Notes: generated by a model from the letters alone, not told the origin. Positions 1 through 11,782 are shown, counted from the first letter of the stretch. The stretch: 64,000 bases of DNA from Myotis daubentonii (GCF_963259705.1 NC_081844.1:34475341-34539340); one strand, 5' to 3'. Numbers and translations: made by a program.

Positions 1-329
1 GTTCTTGATTAGCAGGTAACTCCTTTCCCAGGGCCTCCTCTTGCACTAAATGTCAGCCTGGCCAGAAGTCTAATAGCAGCACCTGTGTGGCAGCCTCCTC
101 TAGCATCAAAGAGGAGCATGTGTTTAGATCTGCCCTCCCCACCCCCCCATCAGTTCAGAGGACTCCTGGGCTCCACCTCCAGCCTGACCCTCCTCCCTTG
201 CTTCAACCCTCCACTTGCAAGTCTATAAGACATTGGTACTCAAGTTACGCATCTGAAACGCAACATGCTGGAAACTAAACTCATAATTTGCTCACATCAA
301 ACCATCTCTTCCTTCTGGCATCCTTCCGT
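1..329. other. Intronic or flanking sequence, no gene seen
   Basis: C/T-rich sequence. The open frame starting at 87 has low complexity, with no domain, splice context or familiar protein. I see no identifiable repeat here. Confidence 0.5.
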
Positions 330-1000
330 CTGTTCATGCCTTTGCCATTCTCTTAGGTACTCAGGTCAAACACCTTGGAGTTACCTTCCCTTTCTCCTCT
401 ACTTTCCTCCACTCGAATCCTTCCTCCTCACTAATGAGTCCTACATTCTTTCTATGTGCCTCTAATTCCTTCTCTGTTCCCTGCCGGCCCTGCTCCAGCC
501 GAGCCTACCACCTACTATCACCCACCATTACAAGAGCCTCTCCCCTACCTACCTCTAGTTTCCACAGGGCCTCTAGGCCAGTGATGGCGAACCTTTTGAG
601 CTCAGCGTGTCAGCATTTTGAAAAACCCTAACTTAACTCTGGTGCCGTGTCACATATAGAAATTTTTTGATATTTGCAACCATAGTAAAACAAAGATGTA
701 TATTTTTGATATTTATTTTATATATTTAAATGCCATTTAACAAAGAAAAATCAACCAAAAAAATGAGTTCGCGTGTCACCTCTGACACGCGTGTCATAGG
801 ATGGCCATCACTGCTCTAGGCAAATCCAGATCCCTCAGATTCACTACTCAGCGCCCTCCATCATCTGACCTTTGTCTGCCCTGCTCACCCAATTCCCCCA
901 TACTTTCCTCATGGGCTCACGGTCCCCATCAAACCTTTGCTCAAGTCCTGCATCCCTCCTGGACCGCCCCCCTCTTCCACCTTCCCTGGGCTGACTCCCT
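330..1000 (+). repeat. Probable L2 LINE remnant, split by a hAT MITE
   Basis: The pyrimidine-rich text resembles the diverged 3' region of mammalian L2 in sense orientation: a CTTGGAGTTACCTT segment near 379, and a TTTGCTCAAGTCCTGCAT segment near 937 that matches the L2 'TTTGCTCAAATGTCACCT' area. The hAT MITE at 579-813 interrupts it. The 185-aa open frame across this stretch (801-1358) is therefore not taken as a gene. The assignment is by eye and weak in detail. Confidence 0.4.
579..813 (+). mobile_element. Non-autonomous hAT transposon (235-bp MITE), copy 1
   Basis: The ends are inverted: CAGTGATGGCGAACCT on the left, and on the right its complement with a few changes, ending CCATCACTG. 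It is flanked by a perfect 8-bp target duplication, CTCTAGGC, at 571-578 and 814-821, which is diagnostic of the hAT superfamily. The interior is A/T-rich and has no open frame, so it must have been moved by a transposase supplied in trans. A second copy of exactly the same length lies at 42815-43049, with about seven differences by eye. Confidence 0.93.
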
Positions 1001-1889
1001 CTGGCTCCATTCCTGCCCTGGGAAACCTGTGCTCTCTCCTGCAGCCGCTGGGATTGGGCTTTGGGATGTGACATTCCTACGGGGCAGGGAGGTGCTTTCC
1101 CCTTGGTTTTCCTTCCAAACTCCCTCCAAGAGTAGGAGTTCCATTTCCCTCCTCTGCGGCACTCCTCAAACTCCTGGCTCACCCGCGCCAGCTGTCATCT
1201 TCCTGGTTCCCTGTGCCGGGCCACAGAACAGCCAGTTGCAGCAGCACCGGGATCACATTCTCCCTAGCGGTCAGGATGCACTCCTTGCCTCTCCGGCATG
1301 TGGAGGTTTTCTAGAGCCCGGAGAGAGGGAGTCAGCGTTTAGAGCTGGAGCTCGGTAATCCCTCTACTGAACTCCTTCTGTGTCTCTCTAATCCATCAGA
1401 TCCTTGCCTTTCCCTTCCCCTCATCCTCCAGTTTATTGAGCCCGTCTAGGTCAGGCTGAATGGCAGAACAAAGACGAGTAGGAAAACAGGCAGGACGCCT
1501 TTGGAGAGGGCGGAGTCGCTTGAGGAATACCAGAGAGAGAGATTGTCAAGACAAAAGTTGGTAGTCTTAGTGACCTGGACCCCCACCTATCTGTGCGCAG
1601 GCACAGGGCTGGCCCTGGTAATTGCACTTGGAACTTTCTGGGTCTTGCATCCCCAAGATCTGGAAATACTTAATCCATGACGGCTCCTTTATCCCAGAGG
1701 GTAGCCCTCTGTTGCCCGCAGAGTGCCTCTGAGCCTGCTTCCTCTTTGTTTACCTCTGTGTCGAATAATCCTTCCTGCACCTGTGAGCACCGAGCTGCCC
1801 ACCTGTGCTCACTCCCAGCGTCCTGCACCTGTGAGCACCGAGCTGCCCACCTGTGCTCACTCCCAGCGAGAGGTGTGAAGGACAGAGAG
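1001..1889. other. Intronic sequence without a recognised gene
   Basis: GC-rich, with overlapping chance open frames on both strands. The only structure I see is a perfect 48-bp tandem duplication (listed separately). Confidence 0.45.
1773..1868. repeat. Perfect 48-bp tandem duplication
   Basis: Two identical 48-bp units (1773-1820 and 1821-1868) directly adjoin, each beginning TCCTGCACCTGTGAGC and ending CTCCCAGCG. No other repeat family is recognisable here. The identity implies a recent duplication or one kept homogeneous. Confidence 0.95.
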
Positions 1890-2045
1890 GGCGCTGCCCT
1901 GGGACAGGGAGTCCTGGGGGGCCCTGGGTCTGGTCCCGGGCGGCTCTGCCACTGTCCCTCCACATGACCTTGAGTGAGTCACCTGGGTAAGCCTGTTCCA
2001 GCCTCAGGGTTTGCATTTGTACATACAGCAAGGGGAATGGGCATG
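1890..2045 (+). repeat. MIR SINE remnant
   Basis: Contains the MIR core pattern: GGCTCTGCCACT, then 'TGACCTTGAGTGAGTCACCT', then the 'cctcagggtttgcatttgtac' segment. It is diverged and lacks a clear 3' end. Confidence 0.7.
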
Positions 2046-2985
2046 GACTTGTTGACAAGTGGAGGGTTTTTTTCAGAATGGATCTTAGGAGAGAGCCCAG
2101 TAAGTAAAGGAGGTTACAGAAGGCCCTTCAGGGTTGGTGTGGGGAGGTCTGCCGGACCCTTGACCCCTTCTGCAGTGGTCCCTGAGCCAGATCATCTTGG
2201 ATCTTTTCCAGGTCTCCAGGTCTTGAGGTTCTCATTGCTTGTATGTGATAGGGGCTGGGGAATGGGTCCAGATTCAAGTGAGTTCAGCAAAGAATCAATT
2301 CAGGGGAAGGAATCCAACCTGGCCCACGGAGGGTGCAGGTGTTGGGGGCGGGGTGTTGTGTACATGCTGGTCCTGGGAGAAGGTGCACTGTCTTCACCTC
2401 TGAGCAAATAAAATGCACGTGTCTATGGGAGGAAAGCCCAGAGCTTTCATCTGAGCTCCGAGCCACTTACAGCCTCCCAGATATTAAGAACAGCCCACAA
2501 GGTTTTGTAATCACTTTTGCAAATGTTTCATAGTGGTCACCTCAAACTCAAGTCCCATTTTAATTCAGATGAACTGGGCTGCAAGCTCCGTTGAGGTCAG
2601 AACCCGCTCTGTACTGAGAGTCAGTGTCATAATCGAGGACACGGTTGGCATTTGATGAATACAATGTGCGCCTGAACATACGTGTGCCTTCCGATAAGCA
2701 GGGATGTTAAAAATAATGAATATGTAAATGTTTGAGGGCATATTTAATATATCATCTTGGTGACATGTTTTAAATCACATACTATATAAAATAATACATT
2801 AAACGAAAAATATGCGCCCCCAATGCTCCCTGTTTATAAAACACTGAAACACTTCACTTACATCTTTGACATCAGTGTCCTTCTCATCACAGAACCACTC
2901 TTCGAATCTACTGTCTGTGTTCTGACCTATATCACTGTCCCTACAGTCGAAGGAGAGTTGGCTATTTCCTATTAGGCCAGAAGTG
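2046..2985. other. Intronic sequence, possible L2 tail
   Basis: No gene is recognised. The piece at about 2570-2680 (AAGCTCCGTTGAGGTCAGA ... TTTGATGAATACA) resembles the 3' tail of L2. The rest is A/T-rich and unassigned. Confidence 0.4.
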
Positions 2986-4140
2986 TTTATTTTTTTATTT
3001 AAGTGTAGTTACTATACAATCTTATATCAGTTATGTTAATTTCAGCTGTACATTCGGCATTTTTATATCTTGCAATGTGATCACCCCACTCATTTTATTT
3101 TATTAATAACAGTTATTTTGAGATATAACTCACACACCATAGAATTCATCCTTTAAAAATGTAAAAGTTTGGTCTGACCAGCGTGGCTCAGCGGTTGAGC
3201 TTCAATCTATGAACCAGGAGGTCATGGTTCAAATCCTAATCATTAATGTTTCTATCCCTCTGTCGTCCTCTCTCTGAAATCAGTGAAAACATTAAAAAAT
3301 GTGCAGTTTGGTGAATTCACAGAGTTGTGCAACAATCACTGCTGCGTCATTGCAGAACATTTTCCTCACCCCCTAAAGAAGCCTGTACCCTTAGCAGTCA
3401 CTCCTTATCCTCCCCACCCTCCCCAGTCCCTGGCAATCACTAATCTACTTTAAATAGGATTTGCCTATTCTGGACATTTCATATTAATGGAATTGTGCAA
3501 CATTGTGACCTTTTATGACTAGCTTTGTTTCCCTTAGCATAATGTTTTCAAGGTTCATTCATGTAGCATGAATCAGTTTTTCATTCCTTTTGGCCAAATA
3601 ATATTCCATTATATGGATATAGCACGTTTTGTTTATCCACTTATTTGTTGATGAAGATTTGAGTTGTTTCCACTTTTTGATCATTATAAAGTGTTGCTGT
3701 GAACAGCTGTGAGCAAGTTTTGGTGTGGACATATGTTTTCATTTCTTTTAGTTATATACCCAGGAGTGGAATTGCTGGACCGTGCGACAACTCTGTGTTT
3801 AACATTTTGAGTAATGGCTGAACTGCTTTCTACAGCAGTGGCACCATTTTATATTCCCATTAGCATTGCATGATGGTTCCAATTTCTCCCTATCTTCACC
3901 AATACTTTGTTATTGTCTGCAATTTTGATTATGGCTATTCTAGTGGGCTTGGAGTGGTATCTTGTGGTTTTAACTCGCGTTTCCCTTGTGACTAATGATG
4001 GAGCATCTTTTCATGTACTCATTGGCCATTTGTATGTCTTTTTTTTGGAGAAATGTCTAATCAAATTGTATAGAAGGTATTTCTTTTAGATATCCACAAT
4101 GTATCACTTAGTATATTGCTTTTAAAAATGATCTTTTAAA
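2986..4140 (-). repeat. L1 LINE 3' region, reversed, interrupted by a SINE
   Basis: Read on the minus strand this is an old L1 ORF2 terminus and 3' UTR. On the plus strand the familiar complementary text is visible: TATTCTGGACATTTCATAT, AATATTCCATTATATGGATA, and 'tatacccaggagtggaattgctgg'. The first part (2986-3090) looks like a different L1 3' end abutting the second. A SINE sits at 3171-3300. The 60-aa frame at 3907 is a shadow of the reversed L1. Confidence 0.85.
3171..3300 (+). repeat. Short tRNA-derived bat SINE inside L1
   Basis: Begins TCTGACCAGCGTGGCTCAGC and has 'atgaaccaggaggtcatggttcaaatcc' (A- and B-box region). It ends in an A-rich tail. The flanking L1 sequence is repeated as a degraded duplication (AAAAATGT..AGTTT on both sides). 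Internally it is shorter than the other copies here. Confidence 0.75.
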
Positions 4141-5255
4141 TGTCTTCTCACAACAAAATTCAGGGCTTGTATTGTGAAGCTATACCCCCAAGAAAAGTAT
4201 CTAAATCTACATTATGGTACCATGTTTGGAAAAAAAACCCAATAATTCTATCCAGTGACCTCCATAAGCATCCAAGACTTGCATTGACTGAAGTGGTGTC
4301 AGGCTAATATTTTCCACAAACAGTATATTTTTGTTTAAAACAGGGTAATTGAAAAAGAATGGCATAATATGCAAGATTCTGTGAGGGCTAGAATATAAGC
4401 TTCCTCTTTTTTGACAGATAATTTGGGGATGGGGAGAGCTTTACTTATACTTAAAGATGTATGATATTTAAAAAAGAGTGGGTGGATGAACAGATAGACA
4501 GATGACTTTAGGAATGAACAAATGGACAAAAGAAAGAGTGCAAACTACTAAGCCAGTCAACCAAACAACTACACCAATCTAATTCTCTTTATTCTCTCTG
4601 AATTCCTACCCAGAAAACCAGCATTGGTCTATATTTTATACTGTACAGGATCATCTATAAAATTGTTTAAAAAGCAGATTTGCAGTTATATGTTGGAAAC
4701 AAGACACCATACTTTCTGTTGTCTGGAATATCTTTATCATCTTCCTTTAAAATGGGACAATTTGAGTCTGCTCAGTTTCCTGGAGTTGATTGAGAAACCC
4801 AAAGACCAAGCAACATGACTGTAGGATTTGCTTCAGGGTCATGGTTGCTGGAGCAGGACCTTTAGGGGTGTGAGATGATACAGGGTTCTCTTAGGGTTTG
4901 CCTTGTTCGGGCCCTGAGTCCACTGCTGCCTATCCACCAGCGTGAGGACAGGGTTGCTGGTGCCTCATGCATGGCCTGGGGCCTGGCGCCTTCCCCTTCT
5001 CCCTTCTGCGGTGAGACAGCCACATCCATCTCACAAACAACACTCACTAGTGATTCACCAACAAATTCCACACAGAGACTGCCCCTCCCCGCCTTCCCCT
5101 CTGGTCTTCTCTTAAGAAGACACACGTGAACTGGAGAATAGGGTTCTGGATATTGGGGTAGAGCGAGGAAAGAAAAGAGAAAGAATGGCAGGCAGAGGAA
5201 CAAAAATGGAAGCTGTGGCCAGACACATGAGGTGACAGAGACTTGGTGAAAGTTG
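4141..5255. other. Intronic sequence, nothing recognised
   Basis: A/T-rich until about 4830, then moderately GC-rich. No domain or repeat family is recognised. Short open frames on both strands look random. Confidence 0.45.
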
Positions 5256-5269
5256 TAGAGGTGGCTTTT

Positions 5270-5488
5270 TTTAAAAAAATATATTTTATTGATTTTTTAC
5301 AGAGAGGAAGGGAGAGGGATAGAGAGTTAGAAACATCGATGAGAGAGAAACATTGATCAGCTGCCTCCTGCACACCTCCTACTGGGGATGTGCCCGCAAC
5401 CAAGGTACATGCCCTTGACCGGAATCGAACCTGGGACCTTTCAGTCCGAAGGCCGACGCTCTATCCACTAAGCTGAACCGGTTAGGGC
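5270..5488 (-). repeat. Ves SINE (reversed)
   Basis: In plus orientation the A-tail comes first (TTTTTTTAAAAAAATATATT), then the TC-rich body, then the tRNA-like head with complementary B box (GGAATCGAACCTGG) and A box (CCACTAAGCTGAACCGG). The target duplication TAGAGGTGGCTTTT occurs at 5256-5269 and 5489-5502, so the copy is complete. Confidence 0.95.
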
Positions 5489-5502
5489 TAGAGGTGGCTT
5501 TT

Positions 5503-5974
5503 AAGGCACAGACCCTGGAGGGGGATTAGTGACAGATGACACCGCTCTTTAGAAAGACCTTCATGGCAGCCATAGGACAGGCTCCTGTGACATTTACTCT
5601 GGAATGTGTGTGGCTGGGGTTGAGGTGAGGGAGGAAGCGACAGAGGAAGGACATGTGGACAAGGCCTAACTCCTGTTACCAATGGTGGTCGGTAAAGAAA
5701 GTTAGGGCTGCAGGTCTGTGTATATCAGGGTTAGGGTCCCTTCCATAGCATTTTAGTCCATTCCTAGGTGGGATCTCAGCGACTGCTAGTCTTTCCTTCT
5801 GTGCCATGGCCGCACTGAGTCTAAACTGTCCCCCAGGTGGGTGTTTCCCTTGGTTTATAACCCTCTGTGAGGAAGGACAGTTGACAGTCTTCCTCCTCGA
5901 AGTCCTGTTCCTTATTCTGAGGATATGGGATCAGTGGCTCTGATGTGGTGAACCGGAGGCCAGGCTCTGCATTA
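5503..5974. other. Intronic sequence, nothing recognised
   Basis: No repeat or gene could be identified. Confidence 0.4.
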
Positions 5975-6420
5975 TGTAGCACCTCCTCCGGGCCAGGCGC
6001 TGTGCTAGGCTCTGGGGTACAAATGTGAACAAGAGACCATCCTTGAGGTGACGGAGCAGGGCGAGCAGTCACAATAAAACCAGATGTGTTGCAAGAGGGT
6101 GGTCAAATGCCAGAGGCACGAAGGCCAGAGCTACCAACCTTACCAAGGGGCGGCCAAAAAGGCGTCACAAATGAGGTGATTCTGGGAAGGGTTTTGAGGA
6201 ACGGATAGGAGTGCGCCAGGCCGAGAAAGGGCAGGGAGATGCTCTTCCAGGTGGAGAGCATAGCACATTGAAAGGTAAGAAGGCACCGAAGAGGATAGCC
6301 TGTTTGGGAAGCTGTGCACAGCTCAGGACGGCTGAATCCAGCAGGACCAAGGTGTCGCCCTTTGTCCTGGTCTCTTGGCATTGGACGTCATTCTCTAACA
6401 GGAAGCTATAGGATACATAG
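5975..6420 (-). repeat. Probable L2 LINE remnant (reversed)
   Basis: The plus strand shows the usual complement of the L2 3' region: CAGGCGCTGTGCTAGGCTCT, then GTGAACAAGAGACC, then GAGATGCTCTTCCAGGTGGA. Diverged, with no coding capacity. Confidence 0.6.
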
Positions 6421-7494
6421 GCTAAGCATACAGATAGGAGATGTTGCTACAGGACTTTCTAAGCAGGGAAGGGAGTCAGATTTTTGTTATGGAAAAGAGG
6501 CCTCTGGCCCTGGGTCAGAGCAGCTCTTATGCCAAACACAGAGCAGGCTTTGGATCAGAGACCCCCAGACTTGGGCACAGGCTGCCAGCAGGGCCATGCC
6601 TATGGTCTGGGACGTGGGTGTCTCAGCGATCCACACTGCTGGCTGGCAAGAGGGTGGTGGCAAGGGCTGGCCTGGAGGAGGAGCCCACTTCCTGCTGGCA
6701 GCCCACTTCCTGCTGTGTGCAGAGGGTAATGGCACAGAGAGAACAGAGGGGACCTGCCTCCAGCGGGGAAACGAGGAGGGTGAGATGGTGCTTCGGGTAC
6801 TGGAACCAGGAATCCATGAAGAAGACACCCACCTGGAATGCAAGGGGCCAGACGGGCATGGATTTTCGCCCCCACAGCAGGAATAGGGTGTCCCCTGGAG
6901 TTACGGAGCGGATAGGGTATTTGGGCCTGGAGGACTCTGGTGGAGGCAAAGGGACGGGACATGGGACGGACAGACGGACGGAAGCTCACATTCCTCCTTC
7001 CCGGCCCCCCCCCTCCCAGAGCTCTTGGCTGCCCCAGCCTTTTCTGCCAGGTTCATGTTATCTTGAGATAAAATTATTTTTCACAAGTACGTGCCTTGCT
7101 GAACAGGATGGTGGAAGGCGGGGACCTTGTCTTGTGCCCCTTTGCCTCCCAACCATGTTCTCACACAAGTCAGGATGTGAACCTTGCGCTCAGCCAACAC
7201 TCGTTCAGATCTGAGGTTTTAGGGAAAGGATCTGAGGAAAAAGTACGAATTTAGACATGGTCTCCGACACTTGTGGAAATGAGGTGCATCAGAAGGGTTT
7301 ACATGGGAACAAGAGACACAACATTTGACCAGCTGCTAAAAGACACCCGTGGGAGGACTCCCTGATCCCAGGGGGGACACACTTTGGAGAACATTCTGAG
7401 CAGAAGCAGCCTGGACCCTCCATGTAGCTCCTCGAAGGCCAGGGCCACCAGCACACAGGTTACCGGCTCTGGCTCCAAAGTTCCCTCTAGGGAG
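6421..7494. other. GC-rich intronic stretch with long chance open frames
   Basis: The frames of 257, 190 and 129 aa here overlap each other on both strands. They have low-complexity, tryptophan-, proline- and glycine-rich compositions, show no domain, and the longest (6441-7214) begins in no Kozak or splice context I can defend. A short direct repeat (CCCACTTCCTGCTG twice near 6690-6717) is present. I do not call a gene. Confidence 0.5.
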
Positions 7495-7590
7495 CAGCCC
7501 GAGAATCTGCATTTCGGACAGTTTTGCAGGTGATGTGAATTGTGCTGGCCCAGGAGCCACACTTTGAGAACCACTGCTGCAGAGCCAGTT
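7495..7590 (-). repeat. MER5-type hAT remnant
   Basis: Contains GAGAATCTGCATTTCGGACA, then 'caggtgatgtgaattgtgctggcccagga', then CCACACTTTGAGAACCACTG. This is the characteristic right end of MER5-class hAT-Charlie MITEs. Confidence 0.75.
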
Positions 7591-8022
7591 CGGTTATTAG
7601 GGGTGTGTCTGCAGTCAGACCCAGGCAGCCATGTCGTCCTTTTTTGGTTTTGCTTTGTTTTGTTCCTAACACTCCACACATGGCTTTGATGCCCACCCTG
7701 GTTGAAACACCTACCATGTCTCCATGGGCTCTGCCATGAGCCCCACCTGTCATCTGCCCAAGGCCCCCAGAGAGCCTGGTGGACTTTCCCTGCTTCTGGT
7801 CTTTGTCCATGGTCTTCCCTCCATCAGGACGGCCTCTCCCAGGCTTCCTACATCCCTACCTCTCAGACCCCTCTAGGCCTGAACCCTAATGGCAACTCCG
7901 TCTGCCCTTCCCCCAGCACCCTCAGTCTGCTTTCATCTCCCATCCTGTCTGCTCCTTCAACCCTCTTCCTGACTCTGGCAGGACTTCCCTTCTGTCTAAT
8001 GTTACTGCTGGTTACGGTGCCC

Positions 8023-8668
8023 TCTGTCTTAGCACTGCCATCATAACAAAATACCATGGAGCATGCAGAGGAAACAGCAGGCTAATTTTCTCGCAGCTCT
8101 GGAGGCTGGAAGTTTGAGAGCAGGGTCAGCACATCAGTTTCTGGTGAGGGCTGTCTGCATGGATTGTGGACCTTGGCCTTGTCGGCATGCCGTGTCCTCT
8201 CATGGCCTTTCCTTGGTGCGTGTGCACAAGACGGGGGGGGGGGGGGCATGCTCTTGTCATTCTTCCTTTTCTTTAAATTGATTTTCTTTTAAAATATATT
8301 TTATTGATTTTTTACAGAGAGGAAGGGAGAGGGATAGAGAGTTAGAAACATCGATGAGAGAGAAACATTGATCAGCTGCCTCTTGCACAGCCCCTACTAG
8401 GGATGTGCCCACAACCAAGGTACATGCCCTTGACTGGAATCAAACCTGGGACCCTTCAGTTCGCAGGCTGATGCTCTATCCACTGAGCCAAACCGGTTAG
8501 GGCTCCTTTTCTTATAAGGACACTAAATCTATCAGATCAGGGCCCACCCTGATGACCTCATTTAACCTTAATTGCTTCCATAAAGGCCCCATCTCTAGAT
8601 ATAGTCACAGTGGTTAGCGCTTCAACATTTGGATTTTGGAGGGAAACCAACATTCAGTCCATAACACT
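8023..8668 (-). repeat. MLT1-type MaLR LTR split by a Ves SINE
   Basis: The plus strand reads as the complement of MLT1: 'cataacaaaataccatgg', GCAGCTCTGGAGGCTGGAAG, then after the SINE TATAAGGACACTAAATCTAT, 'agggcccaccctgatgacctcatttaacc', 'cagtccataaca'. The SINE at 8274-8504 and a G14 run at about 8233 interrupt it. No internal retroviral genes are attached, so it is a solitary LTR. Confidence 0.85.
8274..8504 (-). repeat. Ves SINE inside MLT1
   Basis: Same structure as the copy at 5270-5488. Target duplication CCTTTTCTT at 8265-8273 and 8505-8513. About 15 bp of extra A/T-rich sequence (TTGATTTTCTTT) lies beyond the usual A-tail. Confidence 0.93.
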
Positions 8669-9819
8669 GTCTTTTCCAGTTAGACTATCCCTCTTGGAGG
8701 TCCCAGTCACGGTGCCTGTGTCTGCCCTCAGTGGCTATTGAGGGAGGTGTTCCATCAGTGTCTACCTAATCACCGTGAAGGTTTGAAAAACAAACCCAAA
8801 CCAGCCAAGATCTATTTGTTTACTTTGGCCCTTACTGGCCCCTAGTCCTTGAAATGTACCCGCAAAGGCCAAGGAGGTGGAGAAGAGAAGGTGTTGGCTG
8901 AACCCCCTCCATGAGATGGCGTGGCTGGGTGCCAGAGTTGTCAATGGGCTCATCAGCCTTGAAAATAATGTGGTTTCTAATCTGTAATCACTCAGGGAAC
9001 TACCGCCCCCAGAGCCAAATTAAGACTGTTTTCCTCGGGCAAAAAAACCCCTGTGCTGCCTTTGGCATCCGTGTCCGCCTCAGGAATCTCATTACGTGAT
9101 GGAGCCTTCTCTCTTTTTTTGCTCATTCCCTCACTTCCTCCAGATCTGCATCTTCCGGTTCTCAGATGACAAATAGCCAAGCTCTCGTTCTGCCCTCTTC
9201 AACACTTTGAATAACTTCCAAACATGGTTCCTCTCCCCAAGACTTGTCCTTTAGTTCTTGCTGTTTTACCTCATTCCTTTCACGTGAAGCCGCTGGTGTC
9301 CCTTGTCCACAGAAGCCTGAGTGACTGATACATTTCTGGGAACTACAGCCCTTTGCTGTCTATTTACAACTGCTTAATGCCAAGGTCACGGGTTGGGGGG
9401 TGTGGGGGGTCGGACCCACAGAATGTGCTTATCTTCTCCATCAACCTCTACCTTATTCATGAAACGTGTCCCCCTGACTCAGGGCTTTTTCCTATTTTTT
9501 TCTTTTCTTCCCTGTTCCTCTGAGTCTCCTGGTTAAAGGAAGAAAAAAGAGAAACATGCCCTAAGTTTGGAAAAAGGATTCCTAGACTCAGTTCTTGAGC
9601 CCATCTTTCACTTTTTAGGAAAATGGCGAGCCTGTAAGCTCATGTCTTTGTGTACCATCGCCCCACTCCGTCCCCTCCCCTCTCAGCACAAGCTTGGGCC
9701 TGATATTATTGCTCCTTTAAATATGGAGCAATCCAGTCTCCCAGTGGAGGCAAGGGAACATCCGCCTTCACACCAACAACTCCCTCTCCATCAGCCTGCA
9801 GGGCTCATAATGGTTAGGA
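8669..9819. other. Intronic sequence, nothing recognised
   Basis: No gene or repeat family identified. Contains a G-rich segment at about 9394-9412. Confidence 0.4.
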
Positions 9820-10045
9820 GCAAGCCCTCAGCCTCAAGGTGTGGCTCCTTATTTCCTGGAGATGTGGCCTCAAGCACATTCTTAACCCCTCCAGTCCTCG
9901 GCTTCCCTGCGTGCCTAATGGTGATAACGGAGGCGCTGTCCTTAAAGAGATAGTGCAAAGATTAAAAATTGATAACCTATTTGTGTGTATAAAGCACGTA
10001 GCATTGGTGCATTTCACATAAGTACTCAATACATTTAATGATTGT
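9820..10045 (+). repeat. MIR SINE remnant
   Basis: Shows the MIR order: CAAGCACATTCTTAACC, 'cctcggcttccctgcgtgcctaatggtgataac', 'gagatagtgcaaagatt', and a tail with GCACGTAGCATTGGTGC and 'agtactcaatacattta'. Confidence 0.7.
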
Positions 10046-10504
10046 TTTTATCAATGGTGCACACTATCAGAACACAGAAATCTGTGTGTAACTGAAATGC
10101 CACCTGGACCCCTGCCCCCTTGTCTATCACACTTGGCAGACACTCCAGCTCCATAGCCTATGGCAACCCAAGGTCCTGCCCCAGGATCTCTGCCCGTTCT
10201 AGACACTTCCTTGTGCTTCCGGCCACCTCTATGCTGCCAGATCTTGTTCAGTCTTATCACCCCAGGCCATAGAGCTCAGCCCATTCACCAGTTACCCCAA
10301 GAAGCCCAAACACACAGGACGTTTGATTTTGTGGTTTTACTGGAGAATGGGAGGGAGGAGGAAGCGTGTTCTGGAGAGGGTCAGGTCCTGCAGCATTTGC
10401 CTCTTTTTCTGCTCTCCTTCTCCTCCTCCTTCCTTTCCTTTTCCAGAGCAAATGACACCAGCCCAGGCTCCCTGAGCCTCATTGAACTGCATTGATTTGG
10501 TGGT
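10046..10504. other. Intronic sequence, nothing recognised
   Basis: No gene or repeat was identified. Pyrimidine-rich between 10395 and 10442. Confidence 0.4.
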
Positions 10505-10855
10505 GAATTACCTTAGTCTGTTTGGGCTGCTATAACAAAATACCGTGGACTGGGTGGCTTATAAACAACATTCCTTTCTCAGTCCTGTAGGCTGGAAGTC
10601 CAAGGTCAAGGCCCTGACAGATTCATTGTCTGGTGGGGACCTGCTTCCTTGTTCATAGACAGCTTTTCCCTGTGTCCTCACATGGTGGGAGGGGCCAGGG
10701 GTCTCTCTGGGGCCTCTTTTATAAGGACACAAATCCTATCACGAGGGCTCTACCCTCATGACTTAGTCATCTCCCGAAAGCCTCACCTCCTAATACCGCC
10801 ACTTTGGGGTTGAGGGTGTCCACATGAATTTGGGAGGAATACAACTAATCAATAA
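10505..10855 (-). repeat. MLT1-type MaLR LTR
   Basis: Complement of MLT1: TGGGCTGCTATAACAAAATA, GACTGGGTGGCTTATAAAC, GTGTCCTCACATGGTGGGAG, TTTTATAAGGACACAAATCC, 'ctaccctcatgacttagtcat'. Solitary, with no internal sequence. Confidence 0.87.
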
Positions 10856-11774
10856 ATAGCTTGAATATTTCTAAACAAATACGCCTTCTAATATTTCTAA
10901 ACAAATTCTTCCTGGAGGAATTCTGTTACCCTCTCCTAAGGGAATAGAACCTCATCACCTTTCTTTACTCATGCTCAAACAAAAATGCTCCATCCTCAGG
11001 GCAGGACTGCGCAAGGTGACATCCGCGTGAGCCCGAGTGGTGGCGGCATGGTGGAGGCGGGAGCTGCTGCCCTGCCTGAGGGTTTTAGGGGCTTGGAGAA
11101 GGGTCTGTGGGAACAGATGCCCATTCCCGAGCAAAGGCAAACTGAGCCAGGGCTGGGTTTCACTGCTTGTGAAGGGAAGCAGTTGCTTTCCCCAGACTGC
11201 AGACCTGACTTCCTGGCAATGGGACTTTGTGACCCATCAGAAATTTTGAGAAGTAGACAAATTACACATGGTTGATTCAGGTGTGCAAAATAAACACAAC
11301 CTGTGACAGGGCTGACACACGGGAAGATGAGTCAGGTAAAAATGCACATACCTCAGCCAGGAAGGAGAATAGGAGCTCATCGCGCCGGAGGTCACCCGCA
11401 GGGCTCTGGGCTGTCCTGGGAACTGTGAGAAGCAGGAGAGGCGCAGACCTCTGGCTACAAGGTGACTGGCCCTTTGACACGCAGTCCCAAAGGTGTCCAC
11501 ACTCCTCATTCCCCAAAGTGGTAGTCATGTCTCATACCTTTGCCAGGAGAGCTGTTTCTCCTACCCAAATGCTCCACAATGCCCAATACTTCCTCTTTCT
11601 TTCTATTCGCCCTTTGAAATCCTCCCCAGCTTTTGCTGCACCACCTCTGGGGCCTTCCGGATAGCCTCTTGCCTGTGGTCAGAATGGCTGGCCCTGTTCT
11701 CACTGCGCTCCCAGCACATGGCCTTGGTGGCAATGGGCACTTCCTCCTTTGGACTCCCAGTGAGTCCTGTAAGA
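10856..11774. other. Intronic sequence, nothing recognised
   Basis: A short direct repeat AATATTTCTAAACAAAT occurs twice at about 10864-10906. No gene or named repeat otherwise. Confidence 0.4.
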
Positions 11775-11782
11775 CCATCTTG

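Noticed and set aside
801..1358. 185-aa open frame (+)
   Set aside because: Starts inside the right end of the hAT MITE and runs through an L2-like remnant. The composition is random.
5270..5488. tRNA gene suspected from A and B boxes
   Set aside because: It is the tRNA-like head of a SINE, with a TC-rich body, A-tail and target duplication. The same holds for all other copies here.
6441..7214. 257-aa open frame (+), the longest in the window
   Set aside because: GC-rich DNA with overlapping frames of similar size on both strands. No domain, signal peptide, membrane segment or splice context; low-complexity residues only.
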